Source: Flavobacterium resistens (lineage in GTDB: Bacteria > Bacteroidota > Bacteroidia > Flavobacteriales > Flavobacteriaceae). Taken from it: a stretch of 64,000 nucleotides of DNA. The notes beneath the pieces were generated by a model, which was given only the letters and a program-made list of their open reading frames with translations, did no database searches and was not told where the DNA came from. The stretch covers positions 434,001 through 498,000 of the forward strand of contig NZ_FXTA01000003.1 in the NCBI RefSeq assembly GCF_900182645.1, in the 5' to 3' direction. The position numbers and the translations under genes are program-made. Position 1 is the stretch's first letter. Each line of letters begins with the position of its first letter. Positions 9,591 through 18,516 of the stretch are shown here, in pieces.

Positions 9591-9620
9591 AAACGGAATA
9601 GCAGTTTAGCTATTCCGTTT
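9591..9620 (-). terminator. Terminator after dsbD
   Basis: A 12-bp perfect stem (9591-9602 with 9609-9620) encloses a 6-base loop and is flanked by A and T runs, so the minus strand reads into TTTTTTT. It lies 35 bases beyond the dsbD stop codon. Confidence 0.85.
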
Positions 9621-9654
9621 TTACAATTTAACCTTGGGTAACAATAAATAAAAA

Positions 9655-11700
9655 TTAATTAAAACTATTTTTAAAATTACAAATGCCACTTTGGAGCCAA
9701 TTCAGATAATCATCGATATCTGGATTATATGCCGAAGTTTCATTTAGTGCTTCGCCTTCGTTATTTACCAATACGTAAAAAGGCTGAGCATTTGTTTTGT
9801 ATTTAATGGTTTGGAATTCACTCCATTTTTGTCCAATATATTTAATTTTTCTGCCTGTCAATTTCGACACAACCTGTTCGTTTTTAGGCAATTCTCTTTT
9901 ATCATCAACATATAAAGAAATTAAGACAAGATCATCTTTCAAAACCTTAAGGACTTTTTTGTCAGACCAGACATTATCTTCCATTTTTCGGCAATTCACA
10001 CAGGCATGTCCGGTAAAATCAATCATGACTGGTTTTCGCATTTTTTTGGCGTATGCCATTCCTAAATCATAATCGGTAAAAGCAATAATATTGTGTGGAC
10101 CAAATTCTGCTCCGGCTGGCAATTTTGATGGCAATTCATCGGAATTAGTTCCTAAGCCATTCGGAATTTCACTGTAATTCAACGGTGGCGGAAAACCGCT
10201 GATTAATTTCAAAGGCGCACCCCAAATACCTGGAATCAAATAAATTGTAAAAGATAAAACGACGATTCCAAGACTTAATCTCCCAACGCTGATATGCGAT
10301 AAAGGACTATCATGCGGCAATTGTATTTTTCCTAATAAATAAAGACTCAGCACTGCAAAAATCGCAATCCAAATCGCTAAAAAAGTTTCCCTTTCCAGCC
10401 AATGCAATTGCAGCACCAAATCGGCATTGGACAAAAATTTAAAAGCCAAAGCCAATTCTAAAAATCCTAAAAATACTTTTACCGAATTTAGCCATCCACC
10501 TGATTTTGGCAACGAATTCAGCCAGCCCGGAAAAGCCGCAAATAAGGTAAACGGCAAAGCCAAAGCCAGAGAAAAACCAAACATCCCCATAAAAGGTGCA
10601 ATTCCTCCTCTTGAAGCAGCTTCCACCAATAGTGTCCCAACAATTGGACCTGTGCATGAAAACGAAACAATTGCTAAAGCCAAAGCCATAAATAATATTC
10701 CGATAATCCCGCCTCTGTCTGCCTGACTGTCTACTTTATTGGCTAATGAATTGGGAAGCATAATTTCAAATGCACCCAAAAATGACATTGCAAAAACAAT
10801 TAAAAGGACGAAGAAAATCAGGTTAAACCAAACATTTGTCGAAAGCGCATTCAGCGAATCGGCACCAAAAGCCCAAGTTACAACAGCTCCTAGAAAAATA
10901 TAAATCGTAATGATAAAAATACCGTAAAAAATAGCTTTTCTAATTCCCTGCGATTTGCTTTTGCTTTGTTTGGTAAAAAAACTTACCGTCATAGGAATCA
11001 TCGGGAAAACACATGGCGTAAGCAAAGCAGCAAAACCAGAGAAAAATGACAATATAAAAATTGTCCATAAACTATCTAATTCGGCTTTATTCAGCTTTTT
11101 GTGAACAACTGGTTTTGTTGGTAAAACTGTCTTTTCCTGAACCGGAATTTCGGCTTTAACTTCTGCCAATAATGAATCTGTTTTTATTTCTTCAACAACT
11201 TCAACAGGAGCAATTTCTTTTACAATTGCGGCATTGGCACTGATCGTTGCGTTTACATCAAACTCAAGTTCATCATAACTCGGCGGAAGGCAATTTTCAT
11301 CATTGCAAACCATATATTCAACCTCCGTTTTGATTTTAAAAGACTTTTTTCCAATGTTTTTTATACGTTGTCTAAATGTCGTTTCTTTTTCAAAAAACTT
11401 AATTGACATTTTGAAAACAGGATCATTTATGGTTTTTCCTTTCTCTTCTCTTACATTTCCAATCAATTGAAAATCTGGAGTTTTAGTAAAAACAAAATGC
11501 GTTGGAATTGGGCCTCCATCAGAAACTTCCTGGCTGTATAAATGCCAGCCTGTGTCTAAAGTTGCTTTTGCCTGCAATTCATATTCAGTATCTGAAATCT
11601 TTTCGACACTGGTTTTCCACTTAATGGGAGTATAAATTTGAGCCTTTACCATTATTGTAAACAACAACAGCAAACTCACTAAAAATATGTTCTTGTTCAT
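9655..11700 (-). CDS. dsbD: Thiol:disulfide interchange protein DsbD
   Basis: DsbD carries electrons from cytosolic thioredoxin across the inner membrane to periplasmic reductases. The 681-residue protein shows all three parts: a signal peptide and N-terminal beta domain with a Cys pair in MVCNDENCLPP near residue 132, a core of about eight membrane helices with the redox motifs LTPCVFPM and SFSCTGP, and a C-terminal thioredoxin domain with ACVNC near residue 563. It lies 144 bases after the M16 protease gene and faces the same way, so it may be co-transcribed with the cluster that encodes two periplasmic thioredoxin-fold proteins. Those are likely electron acceptors; this is inferred from context. 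Confidence 0.93.
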   Translation of the reverse strand: MNKNIFLVSLLLLFTIMVKAQIYTPIKWKTSVEKISDTEYELQAKATLDTGWHLYSQEVSDGGPIPTHFVFTKTPDFQLIGNVREEKGKTINDPVFKMSIKFFEKETTFRQRIKNIGKKSFKIKTEVEYMVCNDENCLPPSYDELEFDVNATISANAAIVKEIAPVEVVEEIKTDSLLAEVKAEIPVQEKTVLPTKPVVHKKLNKAELDSLWTIFILSFFSGFAALLTPCVFPMIPMTVSFFTKQSKSKSQGIRKAIFYGIFIITIYIFLGAVVTWAFGADSLNALSTNVWFNLIFFVLLIVFAMSFLGAFEIMLPNSLANKVDSQADRGGIIGILFMALALAIVSFSCTGPIVGTLLVEAASRGGIAPFMGMFGFSLALALPFTLFAAFPGWLNSLPKSGGWLNSVKVFLGFLELALAFKFLSNADLVLQLHWLERETFLAIWIAIFAVLSLYLLGKIQLPHDSPLSHISVGRLSLGIVVLSFTIYLIPGIWGAPLKLISGFPPPLNYSEIPNGLGTNSDELPSKLPAGAEFGPHNIIAFTDYDLGMAYAKKMRKPVMIDFTGHACVNCRKMEDNVWSDKKVLKVLKDDLVLISLYVDDKRELPKNEQVVSKLTGRKIKYIGQKWSEFQTIKYKTNAQPFYVLVNNEGEALNETSAYNPDIDDYLNWLQSGICNFKNSFN

Positions 11701-11844
11701 GGGTAAAATTTTAGAAAAGAGGGCTGAATAGCAAAAAACAACCCTCTCGTAAAATCCGATATTACAACTAATAATGCTTACTAATTCAAAATATCAATTG
11801 ATTACGGAAGTACAAATTAAATTCTGGCTAAAATAGGTGTCAGA

Positions 11845-14661
11845 TTATTTTAATGGCTTGAAAACAACTTCCATAGCATCTGCTTTATCTAAAACTGAAA
11901 CTGCAAATTCCTGAATATCTTTTGCAGTAATGCTTTTTACAATATCCACATAATTTTTAGGATCGTTCATATTGTAATCGTTCTCAAAATAATTATAAAT
12001 CAAGTTCATGCTGTAACTATTGAAGTTTTTGCTGTCTTCTCTTGATTTCAAATAATTTGTTCTTGTTTTCTCGATATCTTCAGCAGCGATTTCTCCTTTT
12101 TTAATTTTATCAATTTCCTGATAAACAATTGGCAATAAATGCTCTACTTTATCAGCATCACAATCAAAATTAATTTGAATGTTTACTTTTGAAATCGGAA
12201 GTTTATCAATGCCTGCTTTTACGCCCGCACCATAAGTTCCGCCCTCTTTTTCACGAAGACTTTCCGTATAACGCAACGTCAGAATATCACCTAAATATGA
12301 CGCTAAGATTCTGTTTTTTTGAGTAAAAGCACAATCTTTTAAAAATGCGATACGAACCGAGCTTTTTGGTGTTTCCATTTTAATGAAAATATCGCGATCA
12401 ATTTTATTCGAAACCCATTTTGGAACGTTTGTTTTAAACTTTTCCTTGCGTTTAATTCCGTTTATACTCGCAATATATTTTTCCAATAAAGGTTTCAGAA
12501 CTTCTGGCGAAATATCTCCAACAATATAAAATTCAAAATTTGAAACATCTGCAAAACGATCTTGGTAGAATGATTTCATTTTATCAAAAGACAAATCATC
12601 AATATATTTTTGGTTGAATGGCAGCACTCTTGGATTATTTTTTCCATAAACCACAGCTGATAAACTGTCTTCCATTTTTGCATTAATGTCATTTGCTCTG
12701 TTTTTCAACGAATTTTCCAATCGTTGTTTTAAAAGCGCATACATCTGATTATCAAATCTTGGCTGAACAAAACGCAAATGAACCAATTGCATCATCGTTT
12801 CTATATCTTTTACATTTGCAGAACCCGAAACTGTTTCTTTAAGCGAACTGATGCTTACTGAAGAATTAGCAATTTTTCCTTTTAAAACTTTTTCCAAATC
12901 AACATTTGAAAGTTCTCCAACTCCAGACATCATTGCCAATACCGTAGCACGACCAATTGATGGAAGATCTTGTGGCTCATACAATGAAGTCCCGCCAAAA
13001 CTTTCTGCTTTAAGTTCTACCTCTTTTTTGTTTTTATCAGCAAATTTATAGTGCACTTTTACGCCATTGCTCAATACAAAAGTTGTCGCATCAATTGCAG
13101 TTTCTTTTTTTTCTGAAACAATTTTTCCCGAATTGATTTTCAGATTTCCTAAAAGTGTTTTCCCTTCAAAAGTATCAACATATGGCTGCAATGACGCATC
13201 ATTTTCAGCTTTCTGAATAATATCAAAAGCTTTTTCCTGGCTTAGATTTTCTTCACCTTCTACTCCTGTTACGGTGATAACACGATTTTGTTTTGTGTAT
13301 AATTTGGCAATTTGATCTTGCAGAATTTTGCTATCCAGACTTTTCAAAATGCTTTTCGTCATTTCAAATTCTACTTTCGGGTCTGCAATTATTTCATGAT
13401 CCAAATAATCGTCTTTCACCATTTCGATTACTTGTTTATGCGAAATCTCATTTAATTTTTCTAAATAATTTTCGTAACCCGAAATAGTTTCCGTAACGGC
13501 TCTTTCAATTTCTCCTTTTGAAAAACCAAATTTATACGCTCGAACCCATTCGTTCATAACAGCTGCGAAAGCTTCGGCTTGTTTTTCAGGTTTTGGCGAA
13601 ACATTTAGAATCCATATATCGTTCAAACGTGAATAGTTTTGATAGCCAATTTGTGCACTTTTAAACGGACATTCTTGTTTCTGAGCCAATTCAGCCAAAC
13701 GATTATTTAAAATTGAAAAAGCAATACTTTTTTCTGTAGATTTTTCTAAATCGACGAAAGTTCCGGTTGGTTTTTCAGCTGTATGACGAATCATAAAACT
13801 GATATTAGAAGCCGAAATTTCTTTATCCAAAGCCAATTTGAAAGTTGGTTCTTCTTTCTCAGGAATTGCAATTTCAAAACGTTGTTTAGGATTTTGAGGC
13901 GTCGGAATATCAGCAAAAAGTTTTTTGATTTTCGCCTCAATTTCATCTGAATTAATATCTCCAACAATAGCAATCGCCTGCAAATCCGGGCGATACCAAT
14001 CTTTATAAAAATCTTTTAAAACTTGATATTTGAAGTTTTTAACGATTTCCATATCGCCAATCGGCATGCGGTCTGCATAAAGCGAATTATTGTAATAATA
14101 AGGCGCCAATTGATTGTAAATTCTTGCTCGGGCATTTTGTCTTGTACGCCATTCTTCGGTAATTACGCCACGTTCAGCATCGATTTCTTCATTTGTCAGA
14201 GACAAAAAATTTGACCAATCGTGCAAAACCAGCAAACATGTATCGACAACGCTTCCATCTTTTGACGGAATATTATCTAAATTGTAAACTGTTTCGTCTG
14301 TGCTAGTATACGCATTGATATTTTTCCCAAAAACGGCTCCTTGTTTTTGAAGCGTATTCAGAATTCCTTTTCCTTCAAAATGTTTGGTTCCATTGAAAGC
14401 CATATGTTCTAGAAAATGCGCCAAACCTTTCTGTTGGTCGTTTTCTAAAATCGAACCTACATTTTGAATAATGTAATAACTCGCCGTATTTTTATTTACA
14501 TCAGTTGGATAAATGTAATACGTCATTCCGTTTGGAAGAACACCTTTTTTGATTTTTTGGTTGACCGCAATTGGGTCTGTTGCTTTAAAATTCTGCGCTT
14601 TCGCGGATGAAAAACATCCAACGATGAATAATAAAATTGATATTTTTTTGCTGTACTTCAT
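11845..14661 (-). CDS. M16 family zinc metallopeptidase, periplasmic
   Basis: The 938-residue protein has a signal peptide (possible lipobox ending at Cys16) and two tandem M16 halves. The first half holds the inverted zinc motif HFLEH (His82, Glu85, His86) and the third ligand Glu163 in DAERG, the spacing expected of pitrilysin-type enzymes. The second half, from about residue 515, lacks the motif and probably forms the other half of the closed peptide chamber. M16 enzymes cut peptides small enough to enter the chamber. The gene starts 11 bases after the TlpA-like gene, so the two are translated together. In this cluster it probably degrades an imported peptide. Confidence 0.9.
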   Translation of the reverse strand: MKYSKKISILLFIVGCFSSAKAQNFKATDPIAVNQKIKKGVLPNGMTYYIYPTDVNKNTASYYIIQNVGSILENDQQKGLAHFLEHMAFNGTKHFEGKGILNTLQKQGAVFGKNINAYTSTDETVYNLDNIPSKDGSVVDTCLLVLHDWSNFLSLTNEEIDAERGVITEEWRTRQNARARIYNQLAPYYYNNSLYADRMPIGDMEIVKNFKYQVLKDFYKDWYRPDLQAIAIVGDINSDEIEAKIKKLFADIPTPQNPKQRFEIAIPEKEEPTFKLALDKEISASNISFMIRHTAEKPTGTFVDLEKSTEKSIAFSILNNRLAELAQKQECPFKSAQIGYQNYSRLNDIWILNVSPKPEKQAEAFAAVMNEWVRAYKFGFSKGEIERAVTETISGYENYLEKLNEISHKQVIEMVKDDYLDHEIIADPKVEFEMTKSILKSLDSKILQDQIAKLYTKQNRVITVTGVEGEENLSQEKAFDIIQKAENDASLQPYVDTFEGKTLLGNLKINSGKIVSEKKETAIDATTFVLSNGVKVHYKFADKNKKEVELKAESFGGTSLYEPQDLPSIGRATVLAMMSGVGELSNVDLEKVLKGKIANSSVSISSLKETVSGSANVKDIETMMQLVHLRFVQPRFDNQMYALLKQRLENSLKNRANDINAKMEDSLSAVVYGKNNPRVLPFNQKYIDDLSFDKMKSFYQDRFADVSNFEFYIVGDISPEVLKPLLEKYIASINGIKRKEKFKTNVPKWVSNKIDRDIFIKMETPKSSVRIAFLKDCAFTQKNRILASYLGDILTLRYTESLREKEGGTYGAGVKAGIDKLPISKVNIQINFDCDADKVEHLLPIVYQEIDKIKKGEIAAEDIEKTRTNYLKSREDSKNFNSYSMNLIYNYFENDYNMNDPKNYVDIVKSITAKDIQEFAVSVLDKADAMEVVFKPLK

Positions 14662-14672
14662 AAAGCTAATTA

Positions 14673-16055
14673 TTAACCTTTCAATAATTTATCCAACTGC
14701 ACTCTCAATTCCGGATTTGACGGACGAAGTGCATCGGCATTGATGATATTTCCTTTTGTGTCAAACAATAAAAATCTAGGAATAGCATTTACATCGTAAT
14801 TTTTAGCCACATCAGAGCCAAAATCTTTATCTGCCATTAACTGAATTCCTTTTAATTGTTCTTTAGTCACAAAATCTTTCCATTTTTGAGCATCTTTTGG
14901 TTTGTCTAACGAAAGACTTACAAAAACGATATTTTTTCCGTGATAATCTTCTTCGATTTTTTTCATGTGTGGAATCTCCGCTTTGCAAGGTCCGCACCAA
15001 GTTGCCCATAAATCGATGTAAACAAATTTACCTTTAAAATCTGAAAACGAAACTGGTTTATCGTTTATGTCGTTATAGGTGAATTCAAGTCCTTTTTGAC
15101 CCACATTTTTATGAAGTACTTTTTCGTATTCGATTAAAAACGTTTTACTTGCATCAGAAATCATATACGGTTTGATGCTTGGAGCGATTTTTTCATATTC
15201 TTCAATTTTCATTCTTGAAGTTGCTACCCCATCACGAAGATAAACATCTTTTAAAGCCGGTTCTGTAATATGTGTAATTGCTTCAGCCAAATCCAAACGT
15301 TTTGGCGCATCACCACTATTCATTGTTACATAAAAGAAATAATTTGACATTAATGAGAGACCGTTTTGCAATTTTAACAAATCAGCATCCGTAAATTTTT
15401 TGTCTGTTTGCCAAGTTTTGATAACTGCTGGGCGATCGTCTTTATCAGGAAAAGCGCTTCTTGGCATTCTGAAAAAAGTGTACGTCAATTCTTCAACATC
15501 AGTCGCTACGGCTAATTTTAATAATTTATCAAAAACTGCATCTTTGGTTTTAATGTTTTTTGAAAATTCATTTGCTTTTGCAATTCCTTTATCAATCCAC
15601 GGATAAAAATCAACATACGTAATATTAGTTCCGAGTCTCGAAAATGGTGCAAATTCGTTGTAGATTTCATTTGCTTTTTGAACCAAAGCATTCTGTCCAA
15701 CATTTTTGCCGCTTAAAACATAATTCTCTTTATTGATCAAAAGGCTAATGTCTAATTTTGGTTCCAAGTACAAACGAATCAATTGATTTCTACTTTTCAT
15801 CTGACCGTAATCAACGTAATAAAAACCAGCTGCTGAAACCGGTATCATAAAGCCAAATTCCCCAAGTGTGTTGACTTTTGCAGTTGCAGCTACCGCTGGT
15901 TTTCCTTCTTCGACATTATAAAGTGTAACTTCTTTTGCTTTAAAATCTGGAATTGAAACTGTTCCTTTAATAACTGCATATTCCGAAAAATTTGCAGCAA
16001 AACTCACCTGAACCGCAAAGCAGATCAAAATGAAATTGAAAATGTGTTTTTTCAT
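14673..16055 (-). CDS. TlpA-like thioredoxin-fold thiol oxidoreductase
   Basis: The 460-residue exported protein (signal peptide residues 1-20) ends in a redoxin domain with WATWCGPC near residue 350 and a cis-Pro loop near VNAIPRF. The N-terminal part, with a DUF4369-like beta region at about 25-110, and the helical middle resemble the many Bacteroidota TlpA-like proteins. It is expected to reduce disulfides in the periplasm with electrons from DsbD, encoded downstream. It is 28 bases after the aspartic protease gene and 11 before the M16 gene. Confidence 0.88.
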   Translation of the reverse strand: MKKHIFNFILICFAVQVSFAANFSEYAVIKGTVSIPDFKAKEVTLYNVEEGKPAVAATAKVNTLGEFGFMIPVSAAGFYYVDYGQMKSRNQLIRLYLEPKLDISLLINKENYVLSGKNVGQNALVQKANEIYNEFAPFSRLGTNITYVDFYPWIDKGIAKANEFSKNIKTKDAVFDKLLKLAVATDVEELTYTFFRMPRSAFPDKDDRPAVIKTWQTDKKFTDADLLKLQNGLSLMSNYFFYVTMNSGDAPKRLDLAEAITHITEPALKDVYLRDGVATSRMKIEEYEKIAPSIKPYMISDASKTFLIEYEKVLHKNVGQKGLEFTYNDINDKPVSFSDFKGKFVYIDLWATWCGPCKAEIPHMKKIEEDYHGKNIVFVSLSLDKPKDAQKWKDFVTKEQLKGIQLMADKDFGSDVAKNYDVNAIPRFLLFDTKGNIINADALRPSNPELRVQLDKLLKG

Positions 16056-16083
16056 GATATTCTATTGTTTTTTGTTGATAATT

Positions 16084-17556
16084 TTAAATTGAAATTCGCA
16101 TCGATTGATCGCCTTGTTCAATGATGAAATCTTTGCTTTCTTTATTTTCTTTCAGCTTTTTGAGATTTTCCGGATTCAGTAAATCTTTGGCTTCAAAATC
16201 ATTTATTTGAGTGACTTTGGCACCTTCCTTTACTTTCTTTAAATCTTCATTTTGCTGATCTATGATTCTTTTTACTACCAAGTTTTGGTTTTCATCAAAA
16301 TCTAAATTCATTCCGCCTAGATAGAAAGAAGACATTTTTTTGAAATTTTTATTCGGTTCTAAATAAACCGTTTTATGCAAAAGATCGATTGTGAAATTGA
16401 AACGTTTTATTAAATCAATTCCGAGTGATCCATCGGCGAAAGCCCAGCTTTTATTGGCTTCATCATATTCCTGCAACGCGATGGTTACGTTTGGAAAATT
16501 ATTTCCGTTAATCGCTACATTTGGAATCGCCCCCCCGACAATTTTAGTTTGTTTTCCTAAACTGTAATTCACCGAAGTGTATTCTGTTTTTAGACTTGTT
16601 TCCAGATTATTTTTATGATTGAAAGGACCGTAAGCAATTAAATCGTAACCTGCTCCGGTATCAAAAGTGAAACTGCCTTCGACTGTTTTTTTATCTTCAA
16701 AAGTCAGACTCATTTTTACTACCGGAAGCCCCGATTTATAGTCAAAAACAAATGGTTTTGCTTTTCCCCAGTAATTGAAATTTCCGAAATTGTACAAATC
16801 AATTGTCATCGTATCAAAATTGACAGAAGTAATAAAATTGCGAAGCAGGTTTGCACCAAATAATCCATCATAAACGCCATGTTTTGGAAAAATAACCAAG
16901 CCTTGATTCTTCAAAACCTGATCGCCAATATAAATGGTATTGTCTGCTGAATATTGTACTTGCTGACTTCCGCCAACCACAGAAGCCGATTTATTTTTGG
17001 TAACCACAACTCCAGCTTTGTAAGCGCTGTCAGGATTCAAAGCCATTCCGTCTGCGCCGGTATCAAAAAGCATTAAAAATTCGCGATCGGCTTTGTTTAG
17101 TTTTATTTTGATGGCGATTCCGTTTTCGACAATTTGAAACGGAATGCTTGCTACTTCTTTTACAACAGCATGACGGTCAACTTTATACAAACCATCAAAA
17201 AAGGTCACATACAAAATTTTATTATCTGAATTGAAAACAATTTGAGATGGCTTTTTTTCTTTTCCTTTGAAACAAAAATCGGCCAAAACAAAAGTTTCAT
17301 TTTTAATTGCTACCGATTTTACCATCTGAATAGAATCCAGAACAGGAAATGCATTGAAAATTCCGTTTAAATAAAATTCATTTGAAGAAGCATCTCCAAC
17401 ACCAACAGTAAACTCTGGAGCTAAAAGACTTTTAATCTCACTATAACTTTTATTTTGAAATGCTTTTTCGAAAGATTCAATAGATTTTTGAATGCTGTTT
17501 TGAGCATAAATAGAGCATCCAAAAATCAATATTGAAAACAAGAATAACTTTTTCAT
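16084..17556 (-). CDS. Aspartic protease with two DTG motifs and a C-terminal PDZ domain
   Basis: The 490-residue protein has a signal peptide (residues 1-18), an N-terminal helical/NTF2-like part, two retropepsin-type lobes and a PDZ domain at about 405-485. The catalytic motifs are both visible: DTGAD at 165 and DTGAG at 299, so a single chain could form a pepsin-like two-lobed site. Such aspartyl protease-PDZ proteins are common in Bacteroidota but few have known substrates. The gene lies 6 bases from the upstream thioredoxin gene, which indicates tight co-expression. The PDZ domain may hold substrate C-termini. Confidence 0.85.
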   Translation of the reverse strand: MKKLFLFSILIFGCSIYAQNSIQKSIESFEKAFQNKSYSEIKSLLAPEFTVGVGDASSNEFYLNGIFNAFPVLDSIQMVKSVAIKNETFVLADFCFKGKEKKPSQIVFNSDNKILYVTFFDGLYKVDRHAVVKEVASIPFQIVENGIAIKIKLNKADREFLMLFDTGADGMALNPDSAYKAGVVVTKNKSASVVGGSQQVQYSADNTIYIGDQVLKNQGLVIFPKHGVYDGLFGANLLRNFITSVNFDTMTIDLYNFGNFNYWGKAKPFVFDYKSGLPVVKMSLTFEDKKTVEGSFTFDTGAGYDLIAYGPFNHKNNLETSLKTEYTSVNYSLGKQTKIVGGAIPNVAINGNNFPNVTIALQEYDEANKSWAFADGSLGIDLIKRFNFTIDLLHKTVYLEPNKNFKKMSSFYLGGMNLDFDENQNLVVKRIIDQQNEDLKKVKEGAKVTQINDFEAKDLLNPENLKKLKENKESKDFIIEQGDQSMRISI

Positions 17557-17562
17557 TTCGGT

Positions 17563-18432
17563 TTACTTTTGTAAAGTATATGGATTAGTCACCACTTTTT
17601 CTACTCCAAAATCTTTTAATAAAATGCCCGAATATTTAGTGAATTCTTCTGGCGTATATAATTCTTTAGAGTCATTTACCAATTCCTGAAAACCTTTCAA
17701 ATCATTCTTTTTTTCAAATTCTTTTTTCTTGCGTTGCAAAATGCCGAATACGTGAGTTGTGACGTTCCATCTTCCGTAATCTTGAGCAAACTTTTTACTT
17801 GAAAAAAGAAAAGAATCATCATATTGTTTTCCTACTCTTAAACCCGTCACGATTACAAAAGAAACCTCATCAGTGGCATCTTTAGATTTTAAATAAGTGT
17901 CGATAACGTCAAAAGGAACATTTCTCTTGTTTGCCATATACGCCTGTACATAAAAATCTGGATACTCTTTTTCATTAATCTGCGGACTGTATTTTTTGAA
18001 GATTCCTTTTTTAGCTGCGTCTTTTGCATTTTGAAGCAAGGCTGTAAATTGCTCAACGTTTTGAAAACCGCCCGCAATATCAATCACTTTTCCATCAGCA
18101 TTCATAAATAAAAATGTTGGAAAACCCGTAACACCATATTTCATGCATAACTTTTTACCAATTTCTTCTTTCAAAATATCCGATTTGAAAGTGACAAAAT
18201 CTTTGCTTAAAACAGCTGCTACTTTAGGATCAGGAAATACCTCCTTGTCCATTTGTGCGCACGGCATGCAACCTGTGAAATACAAATCGACAAAAATTAG
18301 TTTTTTCTCCTTTTGAGCTTGTTTTTTAGCCAATTCCCAACTTTCATCAGCTGGATTTGTCTGTGCATTTAAGGCAATAGAAGAGCTGGCAAGCAGCAAA
18401 ACTGCACTTGCGATTTTAAAAAAACGTTTCAT
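17563..18432 (-). CDS. Periplasmic thioredoxin-like protein
   Basis: The 289-residue protein has a signal peptide (residues 1-24) and an N-terminal thioredoxin domain of the Thioredoxin_7/DUF255-like kind with the active site GCMPC (Cys55, Cys58) and a cis-Pro region GVTGFPTF. The C-terminal 130 residues are helical and of unknown function. It is the first gene after a strong hairpin that separates it from the SusCD/lipoprotein genes, and it overlaps functionally with the TlpA-like protein two genes on. A role in reducing imported substrate is inferred. Confidence 0.85.
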   Translation of the reverse strand: MKRFFKIASAVLLLASSSIALNAQTNPADESWELAKKQAQKEKKLIFVDLYFTGCMPCAQMDKEVFPDPKVAAVLSKDFVTFKSDILKEEIGKKLCMKYGVTGFPTFLFMNADGKVIDIAGGFQNVEQFTALLQNAKDAAKKGIFKKYSPQINEKEYPDFYVQAYMANKRNVPFDVIDTYLKSKDATDEVSFVIVTGLRVGKQYDDSFLFSSKKFAQDYGRWNVTTHVFGILQRKKKEFEKKNDLKGFQELVNDSKELYTPEEFTKYSGILLKDFGVEKVVTNPYTLQK

Positions 18433-18449
18433 AAAATGTGGTTTTAGAA

Positions 18450-18482
18450 ACCGAATGAAGAATGAGATTTATTCTTCATTCG
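18450..18482. terminator. Intercistronic hairpin between surface and processing genes
   Basis: A 13-bp perfect stem (CCGAATGAAGAAT with ATTCTTCATTCGG) with a 7-base loop lies in the 84-base gap between the PKD-like lipoprotein gene and the thioredoxin gene. On the minus strand it is followed only by TTTCTAAAA, so it may be a leaky terminator or an RNA processing or stability element. Confidence 0.55.
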
Positions 18483-18516
18483 GTATTTTAGTTTTTAAGT
18501 TTTAAATTATCTGTAA

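Noticed and set aside
10427-10726. Open frame of 99 codons on the plus strand inside dsbD
   Set aside because: It overlaps the membrane core of DsbD; the Lys/Ala/Pro-rich product is typical of antisense to hydrophobic codons.
11718-11747. AGAGGG/CCCTCT hairpin before dsbD as a terminator
   Set aside because: Six-bp stem with an 18-base loop and no T-run on the minus strand.
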